Assembly (NCBI GenBank): GCA_022606425.2
Contig: JAHDVF020001229.1
Location: 248,001-312,000, forward strand
Source of the DNA: Lepidostoma basale
Lineage: Eukaryota; Arthropoda; Insecta; Trichoptera; Lepidostomatidae
Direction of reading: 5' to 3'
Length of the DNA stretch: 64,000 bases
Shown here one piece after another: positions 1-10,524 of the stretch (position 1 is the first letter of the stretch; each line of letters begins with the position of its first letter). Position numbers and translations under genes: made by a program. Below the pieces are notes generated by a model. That model was not told the origin of the DNA. It did no database searches and worked only from the letters and a program-made list of their open reading frames with translations.

Positions 1-485
1 GAAATGTAATTTTAAACTTATTTTTTCCGTATTGAATTTGCAAAGTAAAAAGATGACCACGAACCCATACTGGTAGCATGTTTGCTATATATGTTAGTTA
101 TTCGATTTTAGAAGATTTTTTTCACAAGAACATTTGTTACTTTTAAGGTGGCGTTCCACTCTAAAACACAAATTAAATTCTGAATAAATTGTGTTTTAAT
201 AGTTAAGAAAGCTTTTTAAATTCGCAAAAAACATTTACCTTAATTCGCAGTTTTATGCAAATAGTGCGATTTTATGAATTTTTATTTAATATAATTATCT
301 CTAATAACTCATCAAGTATTTATTATATTTTGTTCATTGCACGTTTTCCACTTTTTACTGCTTACACAAGATTTACGGTTACTTTTTTGTTAGCTTTTAA
401 TTGTTTTATTAATCTTTTCGTTCATGTCAGGTCACTCATATAAATAAATAAATTAGATTGATTTAAAAAAATCGAATGGATTTAA
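1..485. other. AT-rich stretch, nothing recognised
   Basis: Strongly AT-rich DNA. A 62-codon open frame at 255-443 on the plus strand is hydrophobic and low in complexity, and matches nothing I recognise, so I do not call it a gene. Confidence 0.5.
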
Positions 486-504
486 AATTCAATACTGTTT
501 TCCA

Positions 505-870
505 CAAATAACCTTATTTGAAACCCACACAGCACTGGAGACGGTTTTTCAAATTCTCATAGCAGGGCAACAGCACCAACTCAGAAACTGGAATAGCTTT
601 CAACTGGTCGGTTATGTCAAAATGACGTCCCTTGAAGTGATTTTTTGAATCTCGAAAAAATGATGTAGTCACAAGGACTCGAGTAAGGGGAATAAGGTGG
701 CTGAGGAGCCTAAAGAAATATTTTTGCTGGCCAAAAACTCGATTATTGAAGTTTCTGTGTGACAAGCAGTGTTCACACCTCTAGGACATCGAGTAGTTTT
801 TGATGTTTGGTCTCACACGCATAAAATTTTTTCGAAGTCTTTCAAGAACCTTACGTGATTTCAAATTTCT
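505..870 (-). pseudogene. mariner-type transposase remnant (C-terminal part)
   Basis: Read on the minus strand, two frames together give the tail of a mariner-family (IS630/Tc1/mariner) DDE/D transposase. One frame contains IIEFLASKNIS, the strand before the usual PPYSPDLAP motif. After a frameshift the other frame contains KGRHF, TDQLKAIPVSE and CYENLKNRLQCCV, which is the family's characteristic C-terminus. The enzyme would cut and paste its own DNA at TA sites in the nucleus. This copy is dead: the PYSPDLAP segment holding the last catalytic aspartate is scrambled, frames are shifted, and the N-terminal DNA-binding half is missing. I did not find its terminal inverted repeats. Confidence 0.82.
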
Positions 871-879
871 CTAGTCTAC

Positions 880-1195
880 TAGGGACTCGAATGATGGGAA
901 CTGCCATGGTGGGACATAGTCTTTTGGTATACTTGCATGACATCATGACTTCTAGTAAGTCCCTGACGTCCTAGTAATGTGATCATTAACCTCACCATCA
1001 GCGTCATAGAGTATGGCGTATCTTGGGCGTTACAAAACCGAGACCCAGCAGCTAAGGGAATGTAACCACTATAGAAAATCTCTGGAGAAGACAAAGGGAT
1101 ACCACTTTATTAACACTTCACAGGAAATCACTGCGGCGAAAAAGCATTAGCCATAGTGATCGCCAACGTCGAGGAGAACTGACACGGCACTGTAA
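880..1195 (+). repeat. LINE 3'-end repeat, copy 1 (shared with 22196-22392)
   Basis: Bases from about 975 match 22196-22392: both run from a TGATCA-AACCTCACCA block to a shared block around GTGATC-CCAACGT and end in CTGACACGGCA. Copy 2 goes on into a GAAGAAG tail. The end also resembles the 3' terminus of the LINE at 49610-49960, so this is probably a LINE 3' end. Stops interrupt every frame here. Confidence 0.5.
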
Positions 1196-1209
1196 AAATA
1201 TAGTCTATA

Positions 1210-2090
1210 CCAGTGGCCGGCAAAATGTGGATCGTTGTACTACTGATAGTTGGCTCCTTTAACGATTGAGTTTGACAACCTTTGATATTCGTATAATCTA
1301 TATTAATAAAATAGCAACTTCAATGTTTATTTTTTTATGACAACGCCATGTTTTTTTTTTTTTAATATTCACTACGGACGTCGCATCTTATCTTATAGAG
1401 TGAAAAGTAATTAAAAAATGTAAAATAAGCTTTATAAAAAAACAATCTTTATTTTCGGTATAAAGCAACACCCCAAAGTATCCCATTTTAAAATTAAATT
1501 GAATGGATGCCGCAATATCGAAAAGTGTTTTAGTTTTTTTATTTTTACAAAGTACAAAGGATCTGTAAGCAGTGTTATTATATTTAAAGCGACGAGAATT
1601 CGGGGGAGAATAGACGAGGGGGTAAGTTGCAGAAAGGGTGGTGCTTTCAAATTTAAAATGTTCAATCCAACACGGAAACTGCCCTACAGTGCTACGTACC
1701 ACACTAGGCCGTTTGTACAAACATTTGTGGGGATACACGAATGGATGGTATTACTCTTTCTTAGTATTTATACAATAAGGGTTGAAATAATACATTAATG
1801 TATATAAAAAAAAGTAAATAGATGATTCGAATGCGTAACAAGACAACTTTTAATACCAAATAAACTATTTTGATATTTGCCACTTTTGTTTTGATCAGCC
1901 CTCAATTATCATACCCTTCCGGTGGTCACATGGTCATACTAATCAATAAGATTTTGATCCCAATTGGTGTTAAACCATGAAGGCCAATAACTATGCAAAG
2001 GTGCAGAGTGATAGAATAATATAGTATAGTTAAAATTTCACCCTTAAGTATATAATATAATATATAAAATAAATAGCTTTTTCCATTCAT
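1210..2090. other. Unassigned AT-rich DNA with one unrecognised open frame
   Basis: No repeat family identified. A 99-codon plus-strand frame at 1499-1798 has no domain I recognise; its middle (about 1600-1740) is less AT-rich than its surroundings. It is overlapped by open frames on the other strand, which argues against real coding. Confidence 0.4.
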
Positions 2091-2244
2091 TTCATTTATT
2101 TATTTTAAATATATCCAAAGAATTACAGATTTTTTTCCAATACACTAAATATACAAGTAAGAGATACACAATAATAAGTAATACATAATAAAATAATAAA
2201 AAAGAGCGAGAAACATAAGATGCATGACAAAATAATAAAATAAA

Positions 2245-2625
2245 TATACCATACAATTATAATAACGATAGCACTTCCCTCAGATAAGCCAAACTATCAC
2301 AAAATACGTCAAACTCCGAGGTGATACGATTAAGCAAAGATATTGCTATACCTAGCGGAATAACCATGGGCAGGTTGGTTCTGCATCGTGGGAGATAAAA
2401 TAGTTTATGGCTCCTTTTTCGAAGATAATTATCAGGGACGAACAGACCTATATCACTCAGGATTTCTGAGTTGTGTAAGCAACCGCCTATCAGTCGAAAG
2501 AAGTGAACACCCAAGTGAATGTCTCGTCTCCCCTCGAGTGACTGATAGCCTAGCATCCCTAGCAAGAAATTAGTCCGAAAGAGCCACGAGTAATATCCGT
2601 ACTCCCTAAGATAGAGGTTGTTTTT
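2245..2625 (-). pseudogene. LINE-B C-terminal fragment
   Basis: Minus-strand reading gives LREYGYYSWLF, then LLGMLGYQSLEGRRD, VHFFRLIGG, FVPDNYLRKR, RTNLPMVIPLG and LLNRITSEFDVF. This is the post-reverse-transcriptase C-terminal domain of a CR1/jockey-like non-LTR retrotransposon seen repeatedly in this window (LINE-B). The last 103 codons or so are open, but the copy is 5' truncated and carries no RT catalytic box. It is followed on the minus strand by an AT-rich 3' region down to about 2090. Confidence 0.8.
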
Positions 2626-2859
2626 TTTGTATTATATTTAAAACACTTAGCACCTTTGTAATTGTTGACTACCGCAACGTACCTTCGCCGCAGTCCATGC
2701 TTGTGTTGGCACTGCAGCGAAGCAAAGTAATAAAAAATTCTTTATACTTTATACCATACTTTGAAACTGTTAAAAAATGTATATTATGAAGCAACTCTTT
2801 CTCCGTGTTTTATTCACCAAATTTTATATAAAAGTGAGTTAATTATGCATTATTTAATA

Positions 2860-3085
2860 TTTCATGTGCCCGCCCGGCGCTCCCTCTTTCCCGGCGTCTG
2901 GGAATTTTGTATAAATATTTCAGTGGAATAATAATCATTAATTCAGAGTGGATGCATGTTTAATGCGAAGGTTAATGCGTGATGAACGCGCTCGCTCCAC
3001 GTATCGTCCTCCTGACTAGTTTGTCAAAAGTGGTTATTGTCGTGGAGTCCAAGACTCGCGATGACTTTCTATTCCTCAACCCTTC
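2860..3085. other. GC-richer repeat-free block, possible conserved noncoding element
   Basis: A short island with CpGs (GCCCGCCCGGCGC near the start, GATGAACGCGCTCGC later) surrounded by AT-rich DNA. It contains homeodomain-like AATAATCATTAATTC and TTAATGCGAAGGTTAATGCG. It matches no repeat in the window and has no long frame. A regulatory role is inference only. Confidence 0.3.
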
Positions 3086-3089
3086 GAAA

Positions 3090-3640
3090 AAAAATAATAT
3101 TCACAATAAAAATTGTTCATATATATTTTAAAATGTAACTTCTTCTTCTTTATAAGTCTCTCCACTACTAGTAGCTACATCTAGATGTAGGCATCTTCAA
3201 ACGTTCTCCATTTTTTTTAAATATAAATTAATTTTGTACAATTTACACACTCAAACACTAAAAAAAAACAGTGCTCAAATCAACATAAAAAATCAAAACT
3301 GCTACGATTTATTTCCATATCCGAAATTTATTTAAAAAAATCGTTATAAACTCAAGGCGTTGGCACTAAAATTTAATAATTATGTTTATAATACACTGTT
3401 TATTCCATATTTATTTTACTTGAATTATTTTAATGATATTTGATCTTTATTATCAAAAGAACGAGAAGAACTCAATATGTCATTATCCCGATGACGAAGG
3501 TATATGGTAAGTAATATCGTGGGTGAAGAGAGCGGTGTTCTAATTCACGGAAAAAATATATGCTCGTATATACGGAAAAAATAATAATCTCTCTTGTATT
3601 ATGAAATCTAAAAAATATATATTTATTCTTAAATATTTAC
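3090..3640. other. AT-rich DNA
   Basis: Nothing firm. Around 3137-3215 there is a CTTCTTCTTC run followed by sequence resembling the reverse-oriented 3' ends of the GAA-tailed LINEs, too decayed to assign. Confidence 0.35.
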
Positions 3641-3884
3641 GCAGTTCTCGAAGATGGTAATGAACTCAGAAGTCTTAAGATAAGTCAAAACTTATTGGGA
3701 TATCTTGTTGAATGTGAAGATTGCGAAGATCTTGTATTTGGGGCATTTGTCGCTTGAGAGAAATACCGCCTTTTCCAAGCATTCCTAATTGGCGAAATAG
3801 ACCGAGGATGAGTCTACAGATGGCCAACGTCCTGGCTGCGCAATATACGAAGATATCCTCTACTAGGCTGTAATTTTGTATAAC

Positions 3885-4500
3885 TTATTAGTCTGGAGCC
3901 GGCTCGAGTGTGGTCCGGTGATATGGAGTCCCCACGAGGCGAGATACTCGCTCATGTTAGAGAGGGTTCAGAAAAGATTTCTGAGATACCTCTACATGAA
4001 GGAGTTTGGTAGCACTGCATTCCTCTTGGGCATGCTGGGAACCAATAGTTTACAGATAAGGAGGGATGGGTGCACACTAACCCCTTTCTTCAGACTTATC
4101 AGGGGATTCTCTGAGAATTCCGTCATCTTGGAGGCTACCCATCTTTATGTTCCGGATGGTTATCTTCGACAGCGTCAGCACAGACTCCCTTTTATCTCCC
4201 AGCATGCAGAACCAACCTGCCTCTGGTGATGCTGGTGGGGAGAGCCATTAAACTGCTGAACATGATCGCTTCGGAGATCGACGTCTTTCATATTCGTTAG
4301 TACGTTCAGAAGACAAATTCTCTTGACTTTGGAGAGTATTTTGTATTCCTAATGTCGAACCATCTCTCAAGCGTTCCTGGTATTATATATTAATTATATT
4401 TTAGCTGTTAATAAATGCCTAAAACTATAATTGTTGTTTGTAATATCTTTTGAGTAAATACACTGATTTGATTTAATTTAATTTAATTTAATTTAATTTG
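3885..4500 (+). pseudogene. LINE-B C-terminal half with 5-bp-repeat tail
   Basis: Plus-strand reading contains ARYSLMLERVQKRFLRYLY, LLGMLGTNSLQIRRDG, FFRLIRGFSENS, VPDGYLRQRQHRL and then, after a frameshift, NLPLVMLVGRAIKLLN and SEIDVFHI. This is the C-terminal region of a CR1/jockey-like LINE following the RT domain. The copy ends in CTGATTTG and a (TTTAA)n run at 4470-4500. That short tandem tail is the expected 3' terminus of this type of element and fixes its orientation. It is 5' truncated, frameshifted and inactive. Confidence 0.82.
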
Positions 4501-4504
4501 AAAT

Positions 4505-5125
4505 TCAATGATCTCCAAACACCTCCGCCAAAGAGGATACCCAAGATCCCAGAGATTATAATTTTATCAATTGTGACAATCTACGAATATATTTCATGTT
4601 TCCAGACAGTCGTGTTATAACACTTGTTATACCGATTGCCTATAGGCAGATATATGGTAAGATTGAGTTAGGTAACTTAGCAAGTAACCGAAATTTTTCC
4701 TTGACCTATAAGTCTGATAGAGGTATAACCATGACAACCGCCTCCTATAAAAATTCATGAAATTCAGTCTGTGTTCAGAGTCATGAGTATTAGTGAGATT
4801 GACATCTGTTTACTGCTACATCGTGTGTGCTTAACTTAGCTTTTGTCACTTTTAAATTTCTTTTTTTATACTTGCGTTAAGCTATCAAAAAACAAATATA
4901 AAATACTCAACTACACATAGTTCCAAAATTAAATTATGTCGTATACATTACCCATTAAAGCTGCATTAATAAAAATTGCATACCAGCTTTCAAATTAAAG
5001 CTTCATTAATATATTGGAGTGAATTTAGGGGGTTGCCGTTGACAGTTAATCCAATCAAAGAGACAAAAAAGAAATATCAAAAGGGTGAAAGGTTTATACT
5101 GAAGTATAATGCAGGTAGGAAGTGT
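4505..5125. other. Unassigned AT-rich DNA
   Basis: No gene or repeat family recognised. The base composition is ordinary for the window. Confidence 0.4.
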
Positions 5126-5130
5126 GTAAT

Positions 5131-5231
5131 ACCATTTTTTTAATGGGAATGACATGTTTCACCTTAATAAGGTGAAACAGTTTCGCCCTTGAGGTGATTA
5201 CATCACAAAAACGGCGCTTTAAAAGTTAGCA

Positions 5232-5264
<33 letters not shown>

Positions 5265-5345
5265 GGCATTACCAAATGTATAGGATTCGTGTCATTGCCC
5301 TAAAATATAATAAAACTTCTATAAAATAGATGTTTTCATTCGTAT
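5131..5345. mobile_element. Pal-1 palindromic element, ATT microsatellite inside
   Basis: Left arm begins GGGAATGACATGTTTC; right arm ends with AAAACTTCTATAAAATAGATG and CATTCGTATTAATTATT, the standard Pal-1 right end. Within the left arm, 5156-5178 is a perfect 11-bp inverted repeat around one base. On the minus strand this gives a 5-bp ACCUU/AAGGU hairpin directly before GAAACAUGUC, the decayed hammerhead layout shared by Pal-1 copies. An (ATT)n microsatellite occupies about 5231-5263. Confidence 0.6.
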
Positions 5346-5496
5346 TAATTATTGATCTATTTAGTTGTCCCGGATTCATGCACGACAATGTCGTAAAAAT
5401 GAAATTTTATCATTTAATTAAATAAACCAATATGAAAATATGATACACTTAAAAAATTTAAAATAACTTTGTTTATTATTCAAAAAATATTTAAAA

Positions 5497-5535
5497 ACAC
5501 GACATGTTTCGGAGGATACCTCCATCTTCAGGTGT
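5497..5535 (-). ncRNA. Hammerhead ribozyme-like motif, complete core
   Basis: Minus strand, in order: ACAC (helix I), CUGAAGA (fits the CUGANGA box), one extra U, GGAGG-UAU-CCUCC (5-bp helix II), GAAAC, then ACAUGU (self-complementary helix III) with cleavage triplet GUC, then GUGU closing helix I. Every element of a type I hammerhead is present. Helix III is very short, which in known examples implies activity as a dimer through the palindrome. The extra U after CUGANGA departs from the minimal consensus. Activity is untested. Confidence 0.62.
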
Positions 5536-5643
5536 AAACATATATTAAAAACTAAACAAAGAACGACTTATATTAAAAACGCATTACAATTTTTAATGCT
5601 TTTTTATATTAGTATTTCAATGTTGAGTTTTTATTATATATTT

Positions 5644-5682
5644 ACACCTGAAGATGGAGGTATCCTCCAAAACATGTCGTGT
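5644..5682 (+). ncRNA. Hammerhead-like motif, broken core
   Basis: Plus-strand partner of the motif at 5497-5535, with the same ACAC/GUGU helix I, CUGAAGA box, GGAGG/CCUCC helix II, ACAUGU palindrome and GUC. The conserved GAAAC reads AAAAC, so the essential G at the start of that box is lost and cleavage would be expected to fail. Confidence 0.5.
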
Positions 5683-5787
5683 TTTTTAATATTTTGTGGA
5701 TAATAAACAAAGTTATTTTTATTTATCTTTTTATTTATTTTTATATTTATATACTGAGTATATACAACACTATTAAAAGTTATTTTC

Positions 5788-5850
5788 AATTTCCTAAGTG
5801 CATTACTATGGAATTCCATAGTGTTAATGCCTTAGCTTTCCCTAAGTTGA
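5788..5850. repeat. Palindromic hinge of a Pal-1-like element
   Basis: An 18-bp perfect palindrome, ACTATGGAATTCCATAGT, at 5805-5822 is flanked by imperfect inverted arms (TAAGTGCATT on the left, AATGCCTTA on the right) that match the centre of Pal-1 copies. Confidence 0.45.
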
Positions 5851-6112
5851 AAATATAATCTATAATGGTGACAGTACAGAGTTGTCTGCAAATAACAACC
5901 AATTACTTAGTATAGAAAATGTCATTTCGTGTTTGGCAAATAACCGTTTGATATTTTTATAATATGTAAAAAGGGAATAAACATACCATCAAAAAGTTTA
6001 TTACATGCTTATTTTTACGCGTAAATAAAATATAAATTTCGATATCTAAAAGACACAAATAATGAAACAAACCAGGAATGCAACCCATAACTCAAGGCGA
6101 ACCATCAGATTC

Positions 6113-6760
6113 AAGGACAGATACAACTTTAAGATGGTGGAGGACTTCACTTACCTGGGTTCGTTTATAACAAAATAAAACGAAGATCACAAGGAAATCG
6201 AAAGAAGAATCACAATTGGTAACAAAACATTCTTCTCTCTACTACCAGCGCTCAAATCAAGAAACGTACACTGGAAAACCAAAATCACCCTGTATAAAAC
6301 AATCATCCGAACAGTAGTGACCTATGGGTGTGAGGCGTGGACAATGACAGCGAAATCTGCAGAGCGACTGGATACTTTTGAGAGAAGGGTGCTGCGCAGA
6401 ATTCTGGGGCCTGTGAATGACGGTGAAGGCTGGAGAGTGCGGCATAATGACGAGCTGTACAATATTTACAAAGCTCCCAGTCTCTCCACACAGGTCAGAC
6501 TGAATAGACTGAGATGGGCCGGTCACGTGCAGAGGATGCCGTCATCGCGAACCCCAAAAAGATTGCTGGAGTGGCACCCAGGTGGTAGAAGACCAATTGG
6601 ACGACCAAGGCTGCGATGGGAGGATGAAGTTGGGAGAGATGGAACAAGATTGTTAAGAGTGTCAGATTGGAGGGTCGAAGCGGAGGACAGGAGGAGTTGG
6701 AGGCGAAGAATACTGGAGGCTAAGGCTCGATATGGGCTGTAGGGCCATCGAAGAAGAAGA
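6113..6760 (+). pseudogene. RTE-like LINE C-terminal region with GAA tail
   Basis: Open from about 6185 to the stop at 6740. It reads DFTYLGSFI, a stop, then EIERRI, TVVTYGCEAWTMT, FERRVLRRILGPVND, RLRWAGHVQRMP, GRPRLRWEDEVGRD and RRSWRRRILEAKARYGL. This is the connection and C-terminal domain after the RT of an RTE/BovB-like LINE. A short spacer and AAGAAGAAGAAAAAAA follow, the GAA tail common to several families here. The RT palm with its YxDD box and the endonuclease are absent, so it is a 5'-truncated dead copy, although the last 180 codons are unbroken. Confidence 0.83.
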
Positions 6761-6988
6761 AAAAAATAAATTTAATTTCCTTTTTTCATATTATCAATCA
6801 GCAATGGATTCACTCGGAGAGGTATGCTGAAAGGATGTACTGCCACACTGTTCTTTCCTGACAAAATATATTTGCTTCCTGTACATTCATACAAAATCTA
6901 TAAATCCCACATTCGTACTAGAGATCATTGAGAAAAGAGCGTTTAATTGTTTAATATCATATTATGACTACCATATAATACCATATTG

Positions 6989-7147
6989 GCCGATCTTCGT
7001 GGGAGAATAGCAAGACTGCCAGACCGAAGGTCTCGGGTTCTATTTCAGACGATGGCATTATGATTGTCACACTGTCTATAGTCTGGTGTAGTACTCACGT
7101 GACAATAAAATGGCGATAGATTAGCTACTCATCTAAGCTAAACAGTT
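6989..7147 (+). mobile_element. SINE-A (tRNA-derived), copy 1
   Basis: A tRNA-like head with a degenerate pol III A box (CTTCGTGGGAGAATAGC) and B box (GTCTCGGGTTCTATT) is followed by a unique body (TGGCGATAGATTAGCTA). It is homologous to 27700-27881 and 45790-45945 on the other strand. SINEs of this type are transcribed by RNA polymerase III and copied by a LINE's reverse transcriptase. Confidence 0.7.
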
Positions 7148-7155
7148 GTATAGAG

Positions 7156-7600
7156 TTCTTCTTCTTCTTCCTCAGCCTATTCCCGTCCACTCCTGGACAA
7201 AGGCCTCCTCCATTCGCTTCCATATCACTCTATTTTGTGCAGACTGCATCCAGGTTATTCCCATTTTAGAGTCGCCACCGGGTGGATGTTGTCAGTTACC
7301 TTTGTTTTTTCTGTCACCGTTTCGTTTCTGACTCTGTATCTTAGGCTTATTCCTAACATGGCTCTTTCCATGACTCTTTGGGTCACTCGTAGTTTCTCGG
7401 CACTTTGTTTGGACAATGTTACCGTTTCAAGACTATAAGTACCAACTGGCAGAACGCAAGCCTCAAAGACTTTTCGTTTCTGGTTGATCGAAATATTCCG
7501 GTTTTTAAGGATGTAACCCATGTTTCCGAAATCTGCCCAGTTTAGTCCAATTCTTCTCTTGAACTCTGCGGTTTGGTGCGCCGCGCTGTATAGAGTTATG
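7156..7600 (-). pseudogene. LINE-C C-terminal fragment
   Basis: Minus-strand reading gives ELKRRIGL-like EFKRRIGLNWADFGN, KVFEACVLPVGTY, AEKLRVTQRVMERAMLGIS, RVRNETVTEKTKVTDNIH and VATLKWE. It then breaks and resumes as EEAFVQEWTGIG before a stop and a GAAGAAGAAG tail (7156-7170). This is the post-RT region of an RTE-like LINE. There is an internal deletion between VATLKWE and EEAFVQEW relative to the copies at 16595 and 34590. Confidence 0.8.
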
Positions 7601-7841
7601 AGGTTCAAATAACCCACTGTATTCAAATGTGGAAAGCAAGGGGAAACTTCCATATCAATGGTCCAACTGGCATCCCAAGAACCAGCAAAAATGTTACACT
7701 GCGAAGAACTTCCTTAGATTGAAACTAGCGAAGACCATATGATTATATTTCTATGGGTGCGGCAGTGACGTAGCTTCACTGGTTGAAAATCAAAACATTA
7801 AAATCCATTTTTAGTTGAATTATTAAAACATACATCGTAAT

Positions 7842-8545
7842 ATGGACAAGTGTATGAAAGAGCTGAAAGGGTTGGATGTAGGTGCTAAAATGAGCGGAGT
7901 GTCAGTAAGCTGTTTCTTGTATGCGGATGACGCTGCCCTATTTGCAGACAATGAGCATGAACTACAAGTCCTGGTGAATTGTATGTATGAGGTATGCATG
8001 CGGAATGATCTGATGATGAATGTGAATAAGTCCAAGGTAATAATTTTTGAAAAATCATGACAGTCTGCAACATTAGTGTGAATGGTGAAAATTTGTAGCA
8101 AGTAGATGAGTTCGTGTATTTGGGTAGTATGTTTACAAAAGATGAGCGAGTGGAGAGGGATATTGAAAGAAGGGTTGGGGCAGGCAAAAAAGTGAATGGT
8201 GTACTTAAAGTTGTCATCTCAAACAAAAACATATCCAAAAAAGCTAAAATGGCAGTGCACAATGGTATTCTTATACCGACCCTTATGTATGGAAACGAAG
8301 CATGAAACTGGCAGAAGGAGAATGAAAGTAGAATAAATGTAGTAGAAACGAGATCTCTTAGAATAATGTGTGCATACTCTGTGTATGATAGTGTCTAATG
8401 TGTATATAATAAGTGAATGCGGTGCGAATGATGGTGTTATGAACAAAATAATGGAAGGATCATTAAGATGGTTTGAACACATGGAAAGAATTAATAATGA
8501 AAGAATGGTAAAAAAGTATATGTAAATGATGTAAATGAATTTCCT
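7842..8545 (+). pseudogene. LINE-A fragment with YADD reverse transcriptase box
   Basis: The plus strand reads MSGVSVSCFLYADDAALFAD, the palm-domain strand of a non-LTR reverse transcriptase with the catalytic YADD at 7920-7931. Then come MMNVNKSKV, a frameshift, EFVYLGSMFT, ERVERDIERRVGAGKK and LIPTLMYGNEA. After 8305 stops and frameshifts accumulate, and the copy stops before the usual (TTAG)n end. The family is RTE-like; this copy is inactive. The 5' part of the RT and the endonuclease are missing. Confidence 0.85.
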
Positions 8546-8600
8546 AAATGTCATAGAATTTCCTATACATTGACAGATATACAAAAGTATAATCCTTTAA

Positions 8601-8838
8601 CCACTATTGTGCGGCTGGCTACTTCGCAGTAAAAAAAATTCAACTGCGGCAGACTACATTTGCAGCTCATACTCGTATTTGAATGTATTCTAAGAACCTT
8701 CTTATTTAAGTTCCTTACAACTAAATTGTACGTAATATTATGATGAACTAGGACTATCAGTCTGAGCTGTAAATATAGCCAACCATAGTTCGAGATGAAC
8801 AATTTTTTTACTGTAATTGAAGCCAGCCCCACTATAGG
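8601..8838. mobile_element. Foldback element
   Basis: Left arm from CCACTATTGTGCGGCTGGCT and right arm ending AGCCAGCCCCACTATAGG are imperfect reverse complements over about 75 bases each, including the AGTAAAAAAAATT stretch. A related arm lies at 33626-33660 (CTGCGGCTAGCTACATTTTC). There is no coding capacity; it is probably a non-autonomous palindromic element. Confidence 0.55.
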
Positions 8839-8879
8839 AGTAAATTTGGTGAGAATCAAAACATTTTGTCAATAAAAGT

Positions 8880-9200
8880 AACCGATGAGACTTTTCTTCA
8901 TGGATGTGGGCGATGTGGGGATGTGCTTCATGGATCATATGACTATTAAGTCCAAACCCGTCTCCCAATGGTCTCTCCTATCGTCTCCTTCTCTCTGTGC
9001 TATGCTTCAAAGTCTTGCGTGCATTGTTATTCTTTATCTAGGTCTATCTTACGTTGCCTTTTCACTCTTAATGTTAGTCTTTGGGAGGTCCGCTGAAAGT
9101 ACGGTATTTTTTTTGAGAGTTAGTAATACTAAGTGTCTCGAGTTTCCACAAATGACTCCACGCCAATCTTGCTCCATTGTGTCCCCCTTGTGACAATTAC
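8880..9200. other. Unassigned; open frame of unknown meaning
   Basis: A plus-strand frame of 102 codons (8885-9193) has no domain I recognise and no supporting context. The region matches no other repeat in the window. Confidence 0.3.
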
Positions 9201-9214
9201 CAGCTTTTGCTACC

Positions 9215-9815
9215 TCGTTAGTATGATAGCAGGCTCAGGAAGTACGGAGGAAGATGTAGCCAGCTGACTCAACAAGGCAAGGGGAGCTTTCGCTATGCTT
9301 CGCTCTGTATGGCGTTCTAGTATCATTTCGAGAAAGCTCAAACTCCAAATATTCAGCAGTAGCGTTAAAAGCGTACTGCTGTACGGATGTGAAACTTGAA
9401 AATCTACCGCAGACGTTATTTAAAAACTCCAGGTGTTTATCAATTGGTTCCTTCGTTCAATATTCAAAATCTATTGGCCCCAAACAGTATCAAAAACCGT
9501 TGTCTGGACCATGGCAGGCGAAAAGCCAATTAAAAAACAAGTCGCTAGACGAAAATGGCAGTGGATCGGTCACACTCTGAGACGGAACTCAGCCTGCATC
9601 GCTCAGAGCGCACTAGACTGGTCCCCTAAGGGGGGAAAGAGGAAGCGAGGCAGACCTAGAGCCACCTGGAGAAGAGCCCTGCAGGACGATAGTTAAAGCA
9701 GTAGGCCTCACTTGGGATGATGTTAGGCATCAGGCATGCGATAGAGTCGGATGGAGAAGGTTCCTTGAGACCTTTTGCACCGCGGAGGTGTGACAGGACA
9801 AAAAGAAGAAGAAGA
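9215..9815 (+). pseudogene. LINE-E C-terminal fragment
   Basis: Plus-strand frames contain SVKSVLLYGCET, INWFLRSIFKIYWPQTVS, WTMAGEKPIKKQVARRKW, QWIGHTLRRNSACIAQ and GGKRKRGRPRATWRR, ending in AAGAAGAAGAAGAAG at about 9801-9816. This is the C-terminal LINE domain after RT (YGCET, then WIGHxLRR, then a GRPRxTWRR basic stretch). It is frameshifted near 9400 and 9700 and 5' truncated. Homologous copies lie at 45065-45445 (minus) and 50390-50765 (plus). Confidence 0.82.
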
Positions 9816-9829
9816 AGAGAAGAATACTA

Positions 9830-10520
9830 AGTGTGAAAAGTCATACTTAATAGCTTTACTGTATTCAAGTTAATATATTGATTAGCATTTTGTCATCTGC
9901 TGCTGATATTATTTAAAGCAAAATTGAAAGAATTAATTTACGGTTTTAATTTAAGTTTTCAATGTTAGGTTGTAGTGTTGTATTGTAACGAAGTTCATAT
10001 ACAGTCATGGTGCGATCATAGTATAAGCTAATTTCTGTCAGTCGACATCCGAAAATGAATTATGAAATAGGACGAAGGCAAGAAAACGGACCCTCTCCAT
10101 GAGCAGTGTTCGCAAAGGGCTCGTTCCCGGAGCAAGTCGCCTCCGAACTTCAACTACTAAATATATTCTCAACTTTGTGTGCTCGAGACTTACATAATTT
10201 AGATTGTGTTATAATGTTACTCATAATAAATGAACTGCGCAATAAAGGCAGCAACAAAAAATAAATAAAATTTACCAGATTTTTTAGGTTATCTCTTACG
10301 TTATAAATAAGCTATTGCACCATGTTATAGACTACGGTTTTATTTACATACATTTTGTTATAAATTACGCTAGAGTCATGACGATATGAATGTACCAGCT
10401 TTAAGAACTTGAGATCAATTTTAACGCCCAGATATGAAAAAAAAGTACCTGTACTTCTGGCCTATTTTAATAGATCTTTTCATCATAACAGCGCGAGACA
10501 AATCGATGTAAAGGGTAGGT
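9830..10520. other. Unassigned; GC-richer block at about 10050-10160
   Basis: Mostly AT-rich. Positions 10050-10160 are repeat-free and CpG-bearing (GAAAACGGACCCTCTCC, GGCTCGTTCCCGGAGC) and stand out as possible conserved noncoding sequence. No gene seen. Confidence 0.3.
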
Positions 10521-10524
10521 ATAG

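Larger units (their letters stand above)
5463..5717. repeat. Inverted repeat with one hammerhead-like motif per arm
   Basis: Arms 5463-5540 and 5640-5717 are reverse complements with few differences. Both begin at ATAACTTTGTTTATTAT and run inward through the ribozyme-like motif to TTTACACC. The 100-bp spacer is AT-rich. The structure resembles a palindromic non-autonomous retroelement whose two ends carry the same ribozyme in opposite orientation. Confidence 0.75.

Noticed and set aside
1499..1798. 99-codon frame as a host gene
   Set aside because: No domain, overlapping open frames on the other strand, AT-rich and low in complexity at both ends.
4470..4500. (TTTAA)n as an independent satellite
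   Set aside because: It is the 3' tail of LINE-B; similar tails occur at other LINE-B ends.
5231..5263. (ATT)n as a significant tandem element
   Set aside because: Ordinary microsatellite.
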